Under the pieces are notes generated by a model. It had not been told where the DNA came from. It did no database searches and saw only the letters and a program-made list of their open reading frames with translations. Shown here piece after piece: positions 16,919-24,242 of a DNA stretch of 64,000 nt (positions within the stretch are counted from its first letter, which is position 1; every line of letters starts with the position of its first letter). Source of the DNA: a virus; IMG/VR virus record IMGVR_UViG_3300025910_000007, positions 1 through 64,000 of that record. One strand, written 5' to 3'. A program made the position numbers and the translations under genes.

Positions 16919-17344
16919 TCACCGATCACGCATACCATCGAACGGAGTGGGCTCCCCCGCTTCACGATAGATTTTTACGCAGGCGGCGCAGATCGGATCG
17001 TGCAGCGAATCATCTTCCCAGGTGAAAACGCTCTCGGGATTACCGCCGGAGAGCTGGTCAATCAGCTCGTGGATCGCTTTGCATTCTTCGGTAGACAGCG
17101 TAACCATTGGCGTCTCGAACTTTATCGCATGCAAATGCCGTATCAACGCTTCGACGTTCAGAATGGCTTCCTTCGTTACGGGATCGAGGATCGGCGTTTC
17201 TCCGTCCGAAACGCTCAACGCCGTAACCAAGGCTCGTTGTATCCGTCCCAACCATTTACAGATGTTCGACAATTCCTGTTCTGTCATCCGCCGCGGTGGA
17301 CACCGCGGCGGATCGGTGAACATTTCAGTTGATTCTGTAGCCAT
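16919..17344 (-). CDS. Protein between sbcD and sbcC N-half, unknown
   Basis: The start at 17344 (MATESTEMF) follows GGAGAGG and gives 141 residues. The protein is helical with three cysteines in DPICAACVKIY. It lies between the nuclease and the ATPase N-half, so involvement in the same complex is possible, but no family is recognised. Confidence 0.55.
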   Translation of the reverse strand: MATESTEMFTDPPRCPPRRMTEQELSNICKWLGRIQRALVTALSVSDGETPILDPVTKEAILNVEALIRHLHAIKFETPMVTLSTEECKAIHELIDQLSGGNPESVFTWEDDSLHDPICAACVKIYREAGEPTPFDGMRDR

Positions 17345-17349
17345 GTCAT

Positions 17350-18375
17350 TTATCCTCTCCCACATGCAGGGCACTTCCCCTGCATCGCCCTTGCTAGTTC
17401 CTCATTTGCCCTATCCGCTTCCTGCCGCAGACGCACTACAGTTTCCGCTGCCTCATGCCTTCGCGTCAGTGCTGTTCGCAACCCATTCATTTCTCGTCTC
17501 AGCGTATCCGCCCGTTCTACCGCTGCCCCCAACCTAGCTAATTCATGTGGGGCAATAATTCGCTGAGCGGTATTACGAAGTTTTACCGTTTCCGCCAACG
17601 TCGAACGTAGCCGGTCCACCTGTTTGCGTAAATCCAGCGCCTTCCCCAACGAGGATACGACGCTAGAACACGCCAGGATCGCGTAGGTCGCGTTCTGAGA
17701 GGTTCTTTGGGCGTTTACCCGGTCTTGCAGTCTGGAAGCGATTGCATGCGATTCTAGGCGCTTTTGCTGCGCTACTTCGGACAGCTTTACTATCTTACCC
17801 CACTTAGCTAAAGCATCGGGAACCCAGCATAAGGAAAACTTATGTTGTAATGCTTCAGCCAGGCGCTTTTCCGCGACCGTTACCTCGGCCCTCGCCGCAC
17901 GTACTTCACTGGCAATACCGCTCAGCGTCTGGTCGATCAATCCCAGGTTAACAACGCCGTTCAGTTCGCGGGATACCTCACCGGCAGACAGGAACACCCA
18001 ATAATGCGGGGCATGCTGACCGGCGAAGGATTCTTCTGACAGGTTCAGCAATTGGGCGACGGCCGCGGGAACGGTGCGGGCTTCCCCTGTACCGAATTGG
18101 AGCGGCTGGCCGTCCAGCAGATAGCGATTGCCCTTGCTGCCCTGTTCACGGACGATGCTATGACCGTCGATGATGGCTTCGGTGCGGCAGTGTTTGGCGC
18201 CCCAACGTAACGGTCCGTCCTTCGGCGGTTTGTTCAAACAGAGGAAACGTAGGGCGCGTAGGATTGTAGTCTTGCCCCGATCCGTCGGCCCTTGGATGCT
18301 GGTAGCGCCCGCAGCAAAATCAATGACCAGTTTTTTCCAGCACTGGAAATTGGAGAGGGTGAGGCACTCAAACAT
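17350..18375 (-). CDS. sbcC: SbcC/Rad50-like ATPase, N-terminal half ending at the zinc hook
   Basis: The start at 18375 (MFECLTLSNFQCW) gives 341 residues. Walker A is GPTDRGKTT (residues 28-36) and a Q-loop-like region follows. From about residue 165 the protein is coiled coil, and it stops right after CPACGRG, the CxxC zinc hook. The other half (coiled coil plus Walker B) is at 11555-12232. A copy of the dispersed repeat lies inside the coiled-coil coding region (17670-17694), encoding NATYAILAC. Confidence 0.82.
   Translation of the reverse strand: MFECLTLSNFQCWKKLVIDFAAGATSIQGPTDRGKTTILRALRFLCLNKPPKDGPLRWGAKHCRTEAIIDGHSIVREQGSKGNRYLLDGQPLQFGTGEARTVPAAVAQLLNLSEESFAGQHAPHYWVFLSAGEVSRELNGVVNLGLIDQTLSGIASEVRAARAEVTVAEKRLAEALQHKFSLCWVPDALAKWGKIVKLSEVAQQKRLESHAIASRLQDRVNAQRTSQNATYAILACSSVVSSLGKALDLRKQVDRLRSTLAETVKLRNTAQRIIAPHELARLGAAVERADTLRREMNGLRTALTRRHEAAETVVRLRQEADRANEELARAMQGKCPACGRG
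17670..17694. repeat. Dispersed repeat copy S2 inside the sbcC-like gene
   Basis: This copy carries CGCCAGGATCGCGTA plus the CGCGTT half and lies in frame within the coiled coil. About 110 bases to its right there is a CTATCTTACCC stretch, which also lies about 110 bases from copy S1a, so a longer degenerate repeat may be present at both sites. Confidence 0.55.
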
Positions 18376-18658
18376 TTGACGTTTCTTGTGGGCATTGTTT
18401 GAGATAGCGATGCACTTCATCCAACGTGGCTTCAATCAACCGCTGGATGGCCTGATCGTAGATCGCAGACAGCCCGCCTTGATCTTCCCATGTTTCCAGA
18501 CAACAACGCAGGAACGCCGCCTTTTGTACATGTTCGGTCAGTGGATATGGTTCGCTTGCGCCAATGACGGATGAATGCAATCCCTGACACACTGAAACGA
18601 TATCAGTGTATTGTGGGTAATTCGGTAGAATCGCGTGGCGTTTTTGCATCTGGTTCAT
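18368..18658 (-). CDS. Small helical protein, unknown
   Basis: The start at 18658 (MNQMQKRHA) follows GGAAG. The 96 residues include AFLRCCLETWEDQGGLSAIYDQAI, a helical segment with no known family. It overlaps the SbcC N-half start by eight bases, indicating translational coupling. Confidence 0.55.
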   Translation of the reverse strand: MNQMQKRHAILPNYPQYTDIVSVCQGLHSSVIGASEPYPLTEHVQKAAFLRCCLETWEDQGGLSAIYDQAIQRLIEATLDEVHRYLKQCPQETSNV

Positions 18659-18659
18659 A

Positions 18660-19064
18660 CTAATAGCCACTTCCTTTGGTATATTTCCCTGCTACTTTCT
18701 CTTCAGTCTTCAAGTAGGTCGCAGTTAGTTCCATCGCAATCCAATCAGCAACACTTTTAGCTTCTTTGACATTGCTGCTGTTCATGACCGATCCTTGTGG
18801 CGGATAGTCCAGCCCTCGCAAAGCGGTAAGTACATGCTGCAAAGGCGTTCCACATTGCAAGGCAACAGAGATGACACGAGCCAAAGCATCGCACGTACCA
18901 CGTAAGAGTGTGCCAGCCTTGGCAATGTCTATGAAAATTTCACCGGGGCTGCCATCGTCGTATTCACCGACCGTCAGGTAAATAGTCTGGCTGCCAATTC
19001 GACAGCATTGACGCCAACTATGCCTGCGTGTCGGCAGGCATTTGCGGATTACGTCTTTGCTCAT
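18660..19064 (-). CDS. Stand-alone TSCPD-domain protein (NrdJ C-terminal-like)
   Basis: The start at 19064 (MSKDVIRKCLP) overlaps the upstream stop. The 134 residues match the TSCPD domain normally found at the C-terminus of B12-dependent ribonucleotide reductase: RKCLPTRR, YLTVGEYDDGSPGEIFIDIAKAG, VISVALQCGTPLQHVL and LDYPPQG. No reductase catalytic domain is in this window. It could modulate host or phage reductase activity. Confidence 0.75.
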   Translation of the reverse strand: MSKDVIRKCLPTRRHSWRQCCRIGSQTIYLTVGEYDDGSPGEIFIDIAKAGTLLRGTCDALARVISVALQCGTPLQHVLTALRGLDYPPQGSVMNSSNVKEAKSVADWIAMELTATYLKTEEKVAGKYTKGSGY

Positions 19065-19639
19065 GTCTTCAATCCCCGTAATACCTTCCGCAGATGTTCC
19101 GGCTTGACACCGGAAAAGAATGTTTCCAGCTGCATTCCAGTCACGCGAAACACCGTCCCGCCGCACTCGGCCTCCAGCACCAATGAGGGCCGCGGGTATT
19201 CGGCGAACGCCCCAACCTTCCGCAGTATTACCATCAACGTTGATGGGAAGAAGACAACGGCCTCGCGTTGATCCCGTCGTGCAATTACTGCCCAGTAGGG
19301 TATTCTGGCGGCTGTCGCGGTCGCGGCGATTTCATTGAACCATTGGCCCCATTCCGGCTGTCGCTGATGTCTCAACCGATCCAGTATGTCATGCGACGTA
19401 GATCGGCTGTAGCCGCGTTTGAGACTGAATACCAGCAGACGTAGCAACGGGGCGCCGCTGATGTCAGTCAGACCAACGTCGCCAAATTGATTGGCCGTTT
19501 GCTTCTGCTTGCGGCTGCGAACGGTAGCACGAGCACCACTACCGCCGGTACGCCAGAAGACAGAATCCGTTTTGCCTTCGGACCACCACCAGCTGAGTTC
19601 GGAGCAGATGGTTCGTTCAAAAACGGAGCCCTTGGCCAT
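19061..19639 (-). CDS. PD-(D/E)XK-like nuclease or resolvase candidate
   Basis: The 192-residue protein begins GSVFERTICSELSWWW and has FWRTGGSGARAT, then NQFGDVGLTD followed by VFSLKRGYS. This order (Glu helix, GDxxxTD, xxK) fits a restriction-endonuclease-like or Holliday-junction-resolvase-like fold. The position expected to be Glu in the ExK motif is Ser (FSLK), so activity is uncertain. It starts directly beside repeat array 1, behind GGAG, so it shares a boundary with the Tas-like locus. Confidence 0.6.
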   Translation of the reverse strand: MAKGSVFERTICSELSWWWSEGKTDSVFWRTGGSGARATVRSRKQKQTANQFGDVGLTDISGAPLLRLLVFSLKRGYSRSTSHDILDRLRHQRQPEWGQWFNEIAATATAARIPYWAVIARRDQREAVVFFPSTLMVILRKVGAFAEYPRPSLVLEAECGGTVFRVTGMQLETFFSGVKPEHLRKVLRGLKT

Positions 19640-19665
19640 GTTTCGTCTCCGTTGACAGGGGGCAA

Positions 19666-20087
19666 ATCATTCAGGGGCTTCGGTTCTATCTGGGCACGCA
19701 GTTCATTCCGAGGCAGCAGTTCCATCTTTCTTTTCGGTTCATTCAGTCAGGGCACTTTTCTGTCTGAGCAAGCAGTTCATTCAGCCGTGGCGATTCTATC
19801 TATGCATCCAGTTCATTCCTCGTTCGCTGTTCTGTCTTTTGCGACAATTCATTCCAAAGCCGCAGCTCTATCTGTGTCTTCAGTTCATTCCTTGTGGACA
19901 GTTCCATCGGTGTCTACAATTCATTCCCGTGTCACGGTTCTATTTTGCACCGCAATTCATTCATTCGCAGCAGTTCTATCCCGGCTCTCGGTTCATTCCG
20001 CGGTCACTGTTCTATCAAAGGAAGCAGTTCATTCGCGTGCGACATTTCTGTCTGACTCCACAGTTCATTCCAACACCTCAGTTATTC
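19666..20087 (-). repeat. TIGR-like dual-repeat array 1
   Basis: Two short half-repeats alternate with an exact 36-bp period over about 11.5 units. On the minus strand they are GAATGAACTG and GATAGAACTG/GACAGAACTG. Adjacent half-repeats are 18 bp apart, leaving variable spacers of about 9 nt. Positions of the plus-strand TTCATTC cores are 19702, 19738, 19776 and then every 36 bp to 20064; TTCTATC-type cores fall midway. One unit is 38 bp. The ends are degenerate, and the right end contains the stop codon of the tas-like gene. This is the layout reported for TIGR arrays, whose guide RNAs are 36 nt with two spacers. Confidence 0.88.
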
Positions 20088-21101
20088 GCTCACTGGCCAG
20101 CACGGCGGCGGGATGTAGTGGACGTGTCCGCCATGTTCCAGCACCCACGGCTTCGGCATCGGCAGCCCCAGAATCTCGCGGCCTATCTGATGGTAGTGGC
20201 TGAGGAAAATCGTCACCGCGTAGCGAGCTGCCCGCCGATCCACTCCAACAGGCTGCAAACGTCCGTCTGCCCACAGCTTCTTCTGGTCAGGGGAAATCGC
20301 CAGCCCCTTGCGTTTGGCCAGTTCCAACCGTCCCAATGCTTGCTCGCGGAACAACCCCGCATCGTTCCGCTGCGTCTCTCGTTGTTTGCGTTCGCTGTAC
20401 AGCCTGACGTAGAGGTAATTGTCATTCTGCAAGCTGCTGGCACGCTTCTGCGCCCGTGCCCGTTTGGCCTTCACCTTCGTCAGCAGTTCAGTACCAGACA
20501 GTTCGATGCCCTTGTCGGCATGTTCCTTCAGCACCTTCTCGGCGATGACATCGTCGTCCCCGTTCAGGGACGTTTCGCTTACGGTCAGCTTCTTGAAGGA
20601 TTCGCCCAACTTGTAACACAGTGTCTTGAGTCGAGCATTCCACGGCCGTTTCTGACCGCGTTCCCACGGCTGAAGTTTGGGGTCCAGCAATCCAGCAAAA
20701 CGCCAGATCGCACCCGCAGTCTGAGCACGGGCAACGTCGATATGGGCCAGCAGCCCCGCGGCGATCACCGCGTCTACCCCGGCGATGCTCATGGCCCAAC
20801 GGCCCAATGGGCGGGCCTGCGCGAATTCCCGCAGCACCCGGGCTGATTCTCTTTCCAGTCGCTCCAGCCGCTGCTTCATCTCCGTAATGAGGACCGGATC
20901 GGCAAGGATATCGGTACTGCGTTCATGTGCCGACTCCTTGTTGCGGGCGCCGACACGCAGTTTCTGGATGCCGTAGTACATGCCTACGGCTGCGGCCATC
21001 TGTTCGCGGTCGAACGTGTGAGCTTCAGCCAGCTGGTCCTTGGTGTACCGCGCCGTTTCCGGCTCCATCAGCAGCGGGGCGGTTCCGTTCGTCGTCTTCA
21101 T
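20082..21101 (-). CDS. Tas-like protein (Nop/IS110-C-terminal-like RNA-guided protein)
   Basis: The 339-residue protein starts behind GGAG. Residues about 100-180 (RWAMSIAGVDAVIAAGLLAHIDV and IWRFAGL) match the helix-hairpin-helix-like segment shared by IS110-family transposase C-termini and Nop-type RNA-binding proteins. The context is decisive: 36-bp dual-repeat arrays abut both ends, as in TIGR-Tas systems, where Tas binds tigRNAs. No RuvC-like DEDD motif or HNH motif is visible, so it resembles the nuclease-less TasA type. The N-terminal 90 residues are helical and the region from 215 to 270 is basic. Confidence 0.82.
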   Translation of the reverse strand: MKTTNGTAPLLMEPETARYTKDQLAEAHTFDREQMAAAVGMYYGIQKLRVGARNKESAHERSTDILADPVLITEMKQRLERLERESARVLREFAQARPLGRWAMSIAGVDAVIAAGLLAHIDVARAQTAGAIWRFAGLLDPKLQPWERGQKRPWNARLKTLCYKLGESFKKLTVSETSLNGDDDVIAEKVLKEHADKGIELSGTELLTKVKAKRARAQKRASSLQNDNYLYVRLYSERKQRETQRNDAGLFREQALGRLELAKRKGLAISPDQKKLWADGRLQPVGVDRRAARYAVTIFLSHYHQIGREILGLPMPKPWVLEHGGHVHYIPPPCWPVSE

Positions 21102-21142
21102 GGGTTTCTCCTGTTTGCAAAAGGGACGTTCACAGATAGCAG

Positions 21143-21380
21143 TTCTGTCAGCAGCAGCTCATTCAATCGTTGCAGTTCTATCTTTCGTCTCAGCTCATTC
21201 AGGGGATACAGTTCTGTCTGTCAGTGCAATTCATTCTGTTCGTGCAGTTCTGTCTGAGGGTCCAGTTCATTCTCTCGGGGCAGTTCTGTCATACTCCGCA
21301 GTTCGTTCCGCCATTTCAGTTCTATCTGTCTGCTTAGCTCATTCTCTCGGAGCGGTTCTATCGGAGGGGTCAGTTACTTC
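21143..21380 (-). repeat. TIGR-like dual-repeat array 2
   Basis: This array has the same alternating half-repeats and 36-bp period as array 1 and lies upstream of the tas-like gene. Plus-strand TTCTGTC/TTCTATC cores are at 21143, 21176, 21212, 21248, 21284, 21320 and 21356. TTCATTC/CTCATTC/TTCGTTC cores are at 21158, 21194, 21230, 21266, 21302 and 21338, with a degenerate one at 21374. The first interval is 15 bp instead of 18. The left end stops about 25 bp before the tas start codon region, and the right end includes the stop codon of the next gene. Confidence 0.87.
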
Positions 21381-21865
21381 ATCGCTTCCTTCATCAGTCC
21401 GGCCAGTTGCGCCTCAGTCCAGGCATCTGCAACCATCTGCCCGTCCTGCATTCCCGCTGCCACTGCTTCGAGGAACGCAGCCTGCCGGGCGTTACCAATC
21501 TCACGTTGGCGGTATCCTACAGCCGATTTCATCACCTGCGTTCGAGTAGCGACGGATAGCCGCGTCCCATCAGGCAACGGCCAGTTGTAGAACTTGCCGC
21601 ATGCCACTACTATCGAATCACGAAACCGGCGACTGTAGGTTCGCGGCGACCCGCAATCACGGGCAATCACGCAGCGGGCTTCCCGCTGGACTTCTCGCAA
21701 GGCTTCTTTGGCGGCCATTTCTACCGCCGCACGTACCGTCATGGCATTGGCCAGAATCACGACCACCATTTCTTCGACGGCCATTGGGGTATAACCGTAC
21801 TGCTCATAAGCAGCCGTAGCGGCGTCCCGAATTGACACAGCAGTATCTGCCTGTCCGCTCTCCAT
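21374..21865 (-). CDS. Helical phage protein, unknown
   Basis: The 163-residue protein starts behind AAGGAG and is largely helical, with a VEEMVVVILANAMTVRAAVEMAAKEAL stretch. Its stop codon lies in the degenerate last unit of array 2. No family is recognised. Its position beside the array does not by itself imply a link to the Tas-like system. Confidence 0.55.
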   Translation of the reverse strand: MESGQADTAVSIRDAATAAYEQYGYTPMAVEEMVVVILANAMTVRAAVEMAAKEALREVQREARCVIARDCGSPRTYSRRFRDSIVVACGKFYNWPLPDGTRLSVATRTQVMKSAVGYRQREIGNARQAAFLEAVAAGMQDGQMVADAWTEAQLAGLMKEAMK

Positions 21866-21866
21866 G

Positions 21867-22337
21867 TCATCGCTCCTTCGTCAACGCTACGTCCATGTTG
21901 TCCTTCAATTCTTCCATCTCCAGCCGCTTCAGTGTATCGCGCATGCCCTTGATCTGGTCGCGGCGTCGTTGCCGTTTCAGGTTCAGCAGATGGGCATTCA
22001 GTTCGTGCAACGACTTCGGCGGCTGCGGACGATGAAGGTCTCCAGCGGAACGCGGCATCTCATTGTGGCAATCCACGTTCCGCCGTTCTACTTCATAGCC
22101 CAACGCCTGTAGGACGCGGTAAGCGCACGAATAGCGATCTCCGTAGCCGTCGTGAATCAAGACGTCGCCAAGGTAGATCGCGTCACCGTGATAGCTGATG
22201 ATGGTGATTTTGGGCTTTGGCTCATTCGCAGTTTCCAGTGCGGCGACCAGAGCGTTGCGCACGTCTGCATCGGTCCAGTGGCTGTATGGAGGCAGCTTGT
22301 TCGCAGCAGCGCAGACCATTGCTTCGGTGACTTGCAT
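21867..22337 (-). CDS. Phage protein with charged C-terminal helix, unknown
   Basis: The start at 22337 (MQVTEAMVCAAANKLPP) overlaps the upstream stop by one base and gives 156 residues. The N-terminal half contains HWTDADVRNALVAALE. The C-terminus is a long basic/acidic helix. The longer upstream reading would overlap the next gene almost fully and is rejected. Confidence 0.55.
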   Translation of the reverse strand: MQVTEAMVCAAANKLPPYSHWTDADVRNALVAALETANEPKPKITIISYHGDAIYLGDVLIHDGYGDRYSCAYRVLQALGYEVERRNVDCHNEMPRSAGDLHRPQPPKSLHELNAHLLNLKRQRRRDQIKGMRDTLKRLEMEELKDNMDVALTKER

Positions 22338-22705
22338 TATTTGGCCTCCTTCGTCAGTACCAACGGTCCCGGATCGGCTTCCGATTTGAACGTATCGAAC
22401 AACCAGCGGCGGGCTTCTGGTGGGAATTTCTCTACCATCTTCAGCGGGTCTTTCAACCGCAGCGCTTCCCGCACCGCGTAATGCCGCAGCAGTTCCTTGG
22501 CGATGGCCATAGCACGTATCTGCGTTTTGCAACGGCACAAGCTGTAGCCGACGGACGCTGCGGTGATTTTGTAGCCGGGGACGTCGTTTATCGGCCTGTG
22601 AATGGCCAGCAGCCCATCCGGGGACACCATCGCTTCCCAATCCATGAACGTGAATTTGTCATCTGTCATCAGACGGATGACGCGAAGTTTCCAGGCTTTA
22701 CTCAT
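22337..22705 (-). CDS. Small phage protein, unknown
   Basis: The 122-residue protein starts inside the RecA-like gene end (ATGAGTAA overlap). It has two cysteines in SLCRCKTQ and a helical basic C-terminus. Coupling to the RecA-like gene suggests a recombination accessory role, which is inference only. Confidence 0.55.
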   Translation of the reverse strand: MSKAWKLRVIRLMTDDKFTFMDWEAMVSPDGLLAIHRPINDVPGYKITAASVGYSLCRCKTQIRAMAIAKELLRHYAVREALRLKDPLKMVEKFPPEARRWLFDTFKSEADPGPLVLTKEAK

Positions 22706-23777
22706 AACGGGGCTTCCTGTTCACTTCGCATGCTGCTTCGATCTCCGACCAGACTTGACTGACCAGCAGGCGCAGTTCCTTGACCTTGTCTTGCTCTTCG
22801 ATCTGTTCGATTAGCTTCTCCTTTGGTCCCTCGAAATTGAATTCCGGGGCAATGACCGTTTTCGCCTTGCTGGTATCTTTGTCGTCATCGCCGCCATCTT
22901 TGCCCTTGGCGGGCTTCCAGCGTTTCTCTTCCATCATGAAATCGACGCAGCTGCCTACGTCGTCCATGCCCAACCCCGGATAGAACGGCACGCGAATGCG
23001 ATGATGGCGGCCGTTCTCGCGGTTCTTCTTGACGTGCATCACGAGGTAAGAGCCGATTTCCCGTTCCTTGCCCAGCACTTTGCTTTTGATGGCACCACCC
23101 AGACTGAACCAGATTTCTGATGTGGCATAGTACGTCAACGCCTGTCCGCCAGAACGTGTCTTGGGGTTGAACGGATTGCCGATGTTGACGCGGGACTGTT
23201 TGACGACGATCAGGATGCTGCCAGGTTTGGTTTCGTCCAGACCGTTGTGGGCGCCACGCATCTCTGACGAATTCATCATTGCCTTGTCGGTGCCGTATTC
23301 CTTCCCCTTGCTGCCCGCCTCCGTCTTCAGTGCGTCCTCACTGTCCAGAACATACATGAAGGGGCGGCCTTCCTTGACCGCGGTAGTGACGTTGTCGTAG
23401 AACTGGTTGAGCGTGCGTGATGCTCCCTTCTTCGTTGGTGGTTCCAGCCGATCCGCCAACCTGCCACCAAAGAATTTGCGCACGTCCATCAAGGCACCGC
23501 GTTCAGTTGGGTCATAGATCAGGCGGTAGTTGTCATAGTGCGAATTGATGGATGCTTCCGCCAGCATCTGCAAAGCGGCCATCGTCTTGCCGGCCTGACT
23601 GTCCCCTACCAGCATGTAGTACATCGATGGGAACAACCCAACGCCCGGACGACTGGTCAAACCGAGATTGAGCAGCGTCAAGCCAGTAGACAGCCCCATC
23701 TTGAAATCGGGACGGCCTGCCGGAGGTTTGTCTGCGAGCAGTTTCTTCTTCATGCGTTCGACAGTCTTGCTGGCCAT
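22698..23777 (-). CDS. RecA/UvsX-like recombinase ATPase
   Basis: The start at 23777 (MASKTVERM) follows AAGGAAC and gives 359 residues. Walker A is GDSQAGKT (about residue 60). FMYVLDSEDAL is the Walker B-like strand, and a central acidic insert and long C-terminus follow. The overall layout fits phage RecA/RadA-like recombination ATPases. The SSB and UvsY-like mediator are the next coding genes upstream, across the tRNA cluster. Confidence 0.82.
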   Translation of the reverse strand: MASKTVERMKKKLLADKPPAGRPDFKMGLSTGLTLLNLGLTSRPGVGLFPSMYYMLVGDSQAGKTMAALQMLAEASINSHYDNYRLIYDPTERGALMDVRKFFGGRLADRLEPPTKKGASRTLNQFYDNVTTAVKEGRPFMYVLDSEDALKTEAGSKGKEYGTDKAMMNSSEMRGAHNGLDETKPGSILIVVKQSRVNIGNPFNPKTRSGGQALTYYATSEIWFSLGGAIKSKVLGKEREIGSYLVMHVKKNRENGRHHRIRVPFYPGLGMDDVGSCVDFMMEEKRWKPAKGKDGGDDDKDTSKAKTVIAPEFNFEGPKEKLIEQIEEQDKVKELRLLVSQVWSEIEAACEVNRKPRYE

Positions 23778-23867
23778 GTTGAAAGTTCCTTGAAGACGAG
23801 ACGTCCGGAGTTGCACCGGGTCCGTTGCCGGACGGGTCTATGGCTAGCCGTCCACACGTCTCGATGA

Positions 23868-23976
23868 TTAGGAAGTGCCGAGCTACCACTCGTGCTATTT
23901 AGGCCGTTCAAAGCCAGTCACGATTGACCAGTCCAACTGACACCGCTCCAAGTGGTCATTGCCCAGCACTTCCTAG
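23868..23976 (-). other. Structured intergenic RNA candidate
   Basis: A 9-bp perfect helix (AGGAAGTGC with GCACTTCCT) closes about 90 bases that include a smaller TGACCA/TGGTCA helix and a CGAG-loop-CTCG hairpin. It resembles a tRNA-sized fold with an acceptor-like stem, but has no T-loop consensus. It lies between the RecA-like gene and a tRNA gene. It may be a decayed tRNA or leader structure. Confidence 0.35.
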
Positions 23977-23977
23977 A

Positions 23978-24047
23978 TGGGGCGGTTGGATTTGCACCAA
24001 CGAATTACCCGGCTATGGGCCAGAGCTTCCTATCCGCTTACACCCCA
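23978..24047 (-). tRNA. tRNA-Met-like (anticodon CAT)
   Basis: The minus-strand fold has acceptor TGGGGTG paired with CGCCCCA, a D arm closed by AGC/GCT, anticodon stem TCTGG/CCGGG with loop CCCATAG (anticodon CAT), and T arm GTTGG-TGCAAAT-CCAAC. Position 33 is C rather than the near-universal U, and no CCA is encoded. It is 70 nt, in order and unpermuted. Confidence 0.65.
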
Positions 24048-24053
24048 AACATG

Positions 24054-24118
24054 GGGATGGTCGGCACCCCGTGTACTCGGTCTATGCCTTTGTCCGGTAG
24101 CTGACCATCCCCAAGATA
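24054..24118 (-). ncRNA. tRNA-like hairpin lacking a T arm
   Basis: A perfect 10-bp helix (GGGGATGGTC with GACCATCCCC) encloses 40 bases. The inside has a CCGGAC D-loop-like segment and a CCGAGTACACGG hairpin, but no T-arm consensus. It sits between two tRNA-like genes. It could be an armless or decayed tRNA or a processing structure. Confidence 0.35.
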
Positions 24119-24194
24119 TCGGGCAGGGAGTCGAACCCTGCTCTTCCAGTTTGGTTCTGAGGACAAACTGGCGTGCGCCGTACACCACCGATTC
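24117..24194 (-). tRNA. tRNA-like gene with enlarged anticodon loop
   Basis: The minus strand has a canonical T arm (CAGGG-TTCGACT-CCCTG), variable AAGAG, anticodon stem CCAGT/ACTGG and a GTGT...GCAC D arm. The acceptor is imperfect (ATCGG/CCGAT core). The anticodon loop is 16 nt (24151-24166) instead of 7; its first and last bases extend the stem to 7 bp. It may be degenerate, or contain a 9-nt insertion removed by splicing. Confidence 0.5.
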
Positions 24195-24242
24195 ATGCGG
24201 CGTCCTTGCCTGTCCTCCCTATCCATACGCCTCTGTTCCAGC

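Noticed and set aside
20082-21101. Plain IS110-family transposase annotation
   Set aside because: No N-terminal DEDD catalytic domain, no mobile-element boundaries, and dual-repeat arrays on both sides fit a Tas-like protein better.
19666-21380. CRISPR arrays
   Set aside because: Half-repeats are 9-10 bp and alternate between two types with about 9-nt spacers; no CRISPR repeat length or Cas gene is present.
19487-21549. Plus-strand ORFs with periodic peptides across the two arrays
   Set aside because: The periodic peptides (HSxxxVLS-like) are simply translations of the 36-bp repeats; 36 is divisible by 3, which keeps frames open.
23868-23976. Additional tRNA gene
   Set aside because: The 9-bp outer helix is tRNA-like but no T-loop consensus or sensible anticodon arm could be found, so it is listed only as a structured RNA candidate.
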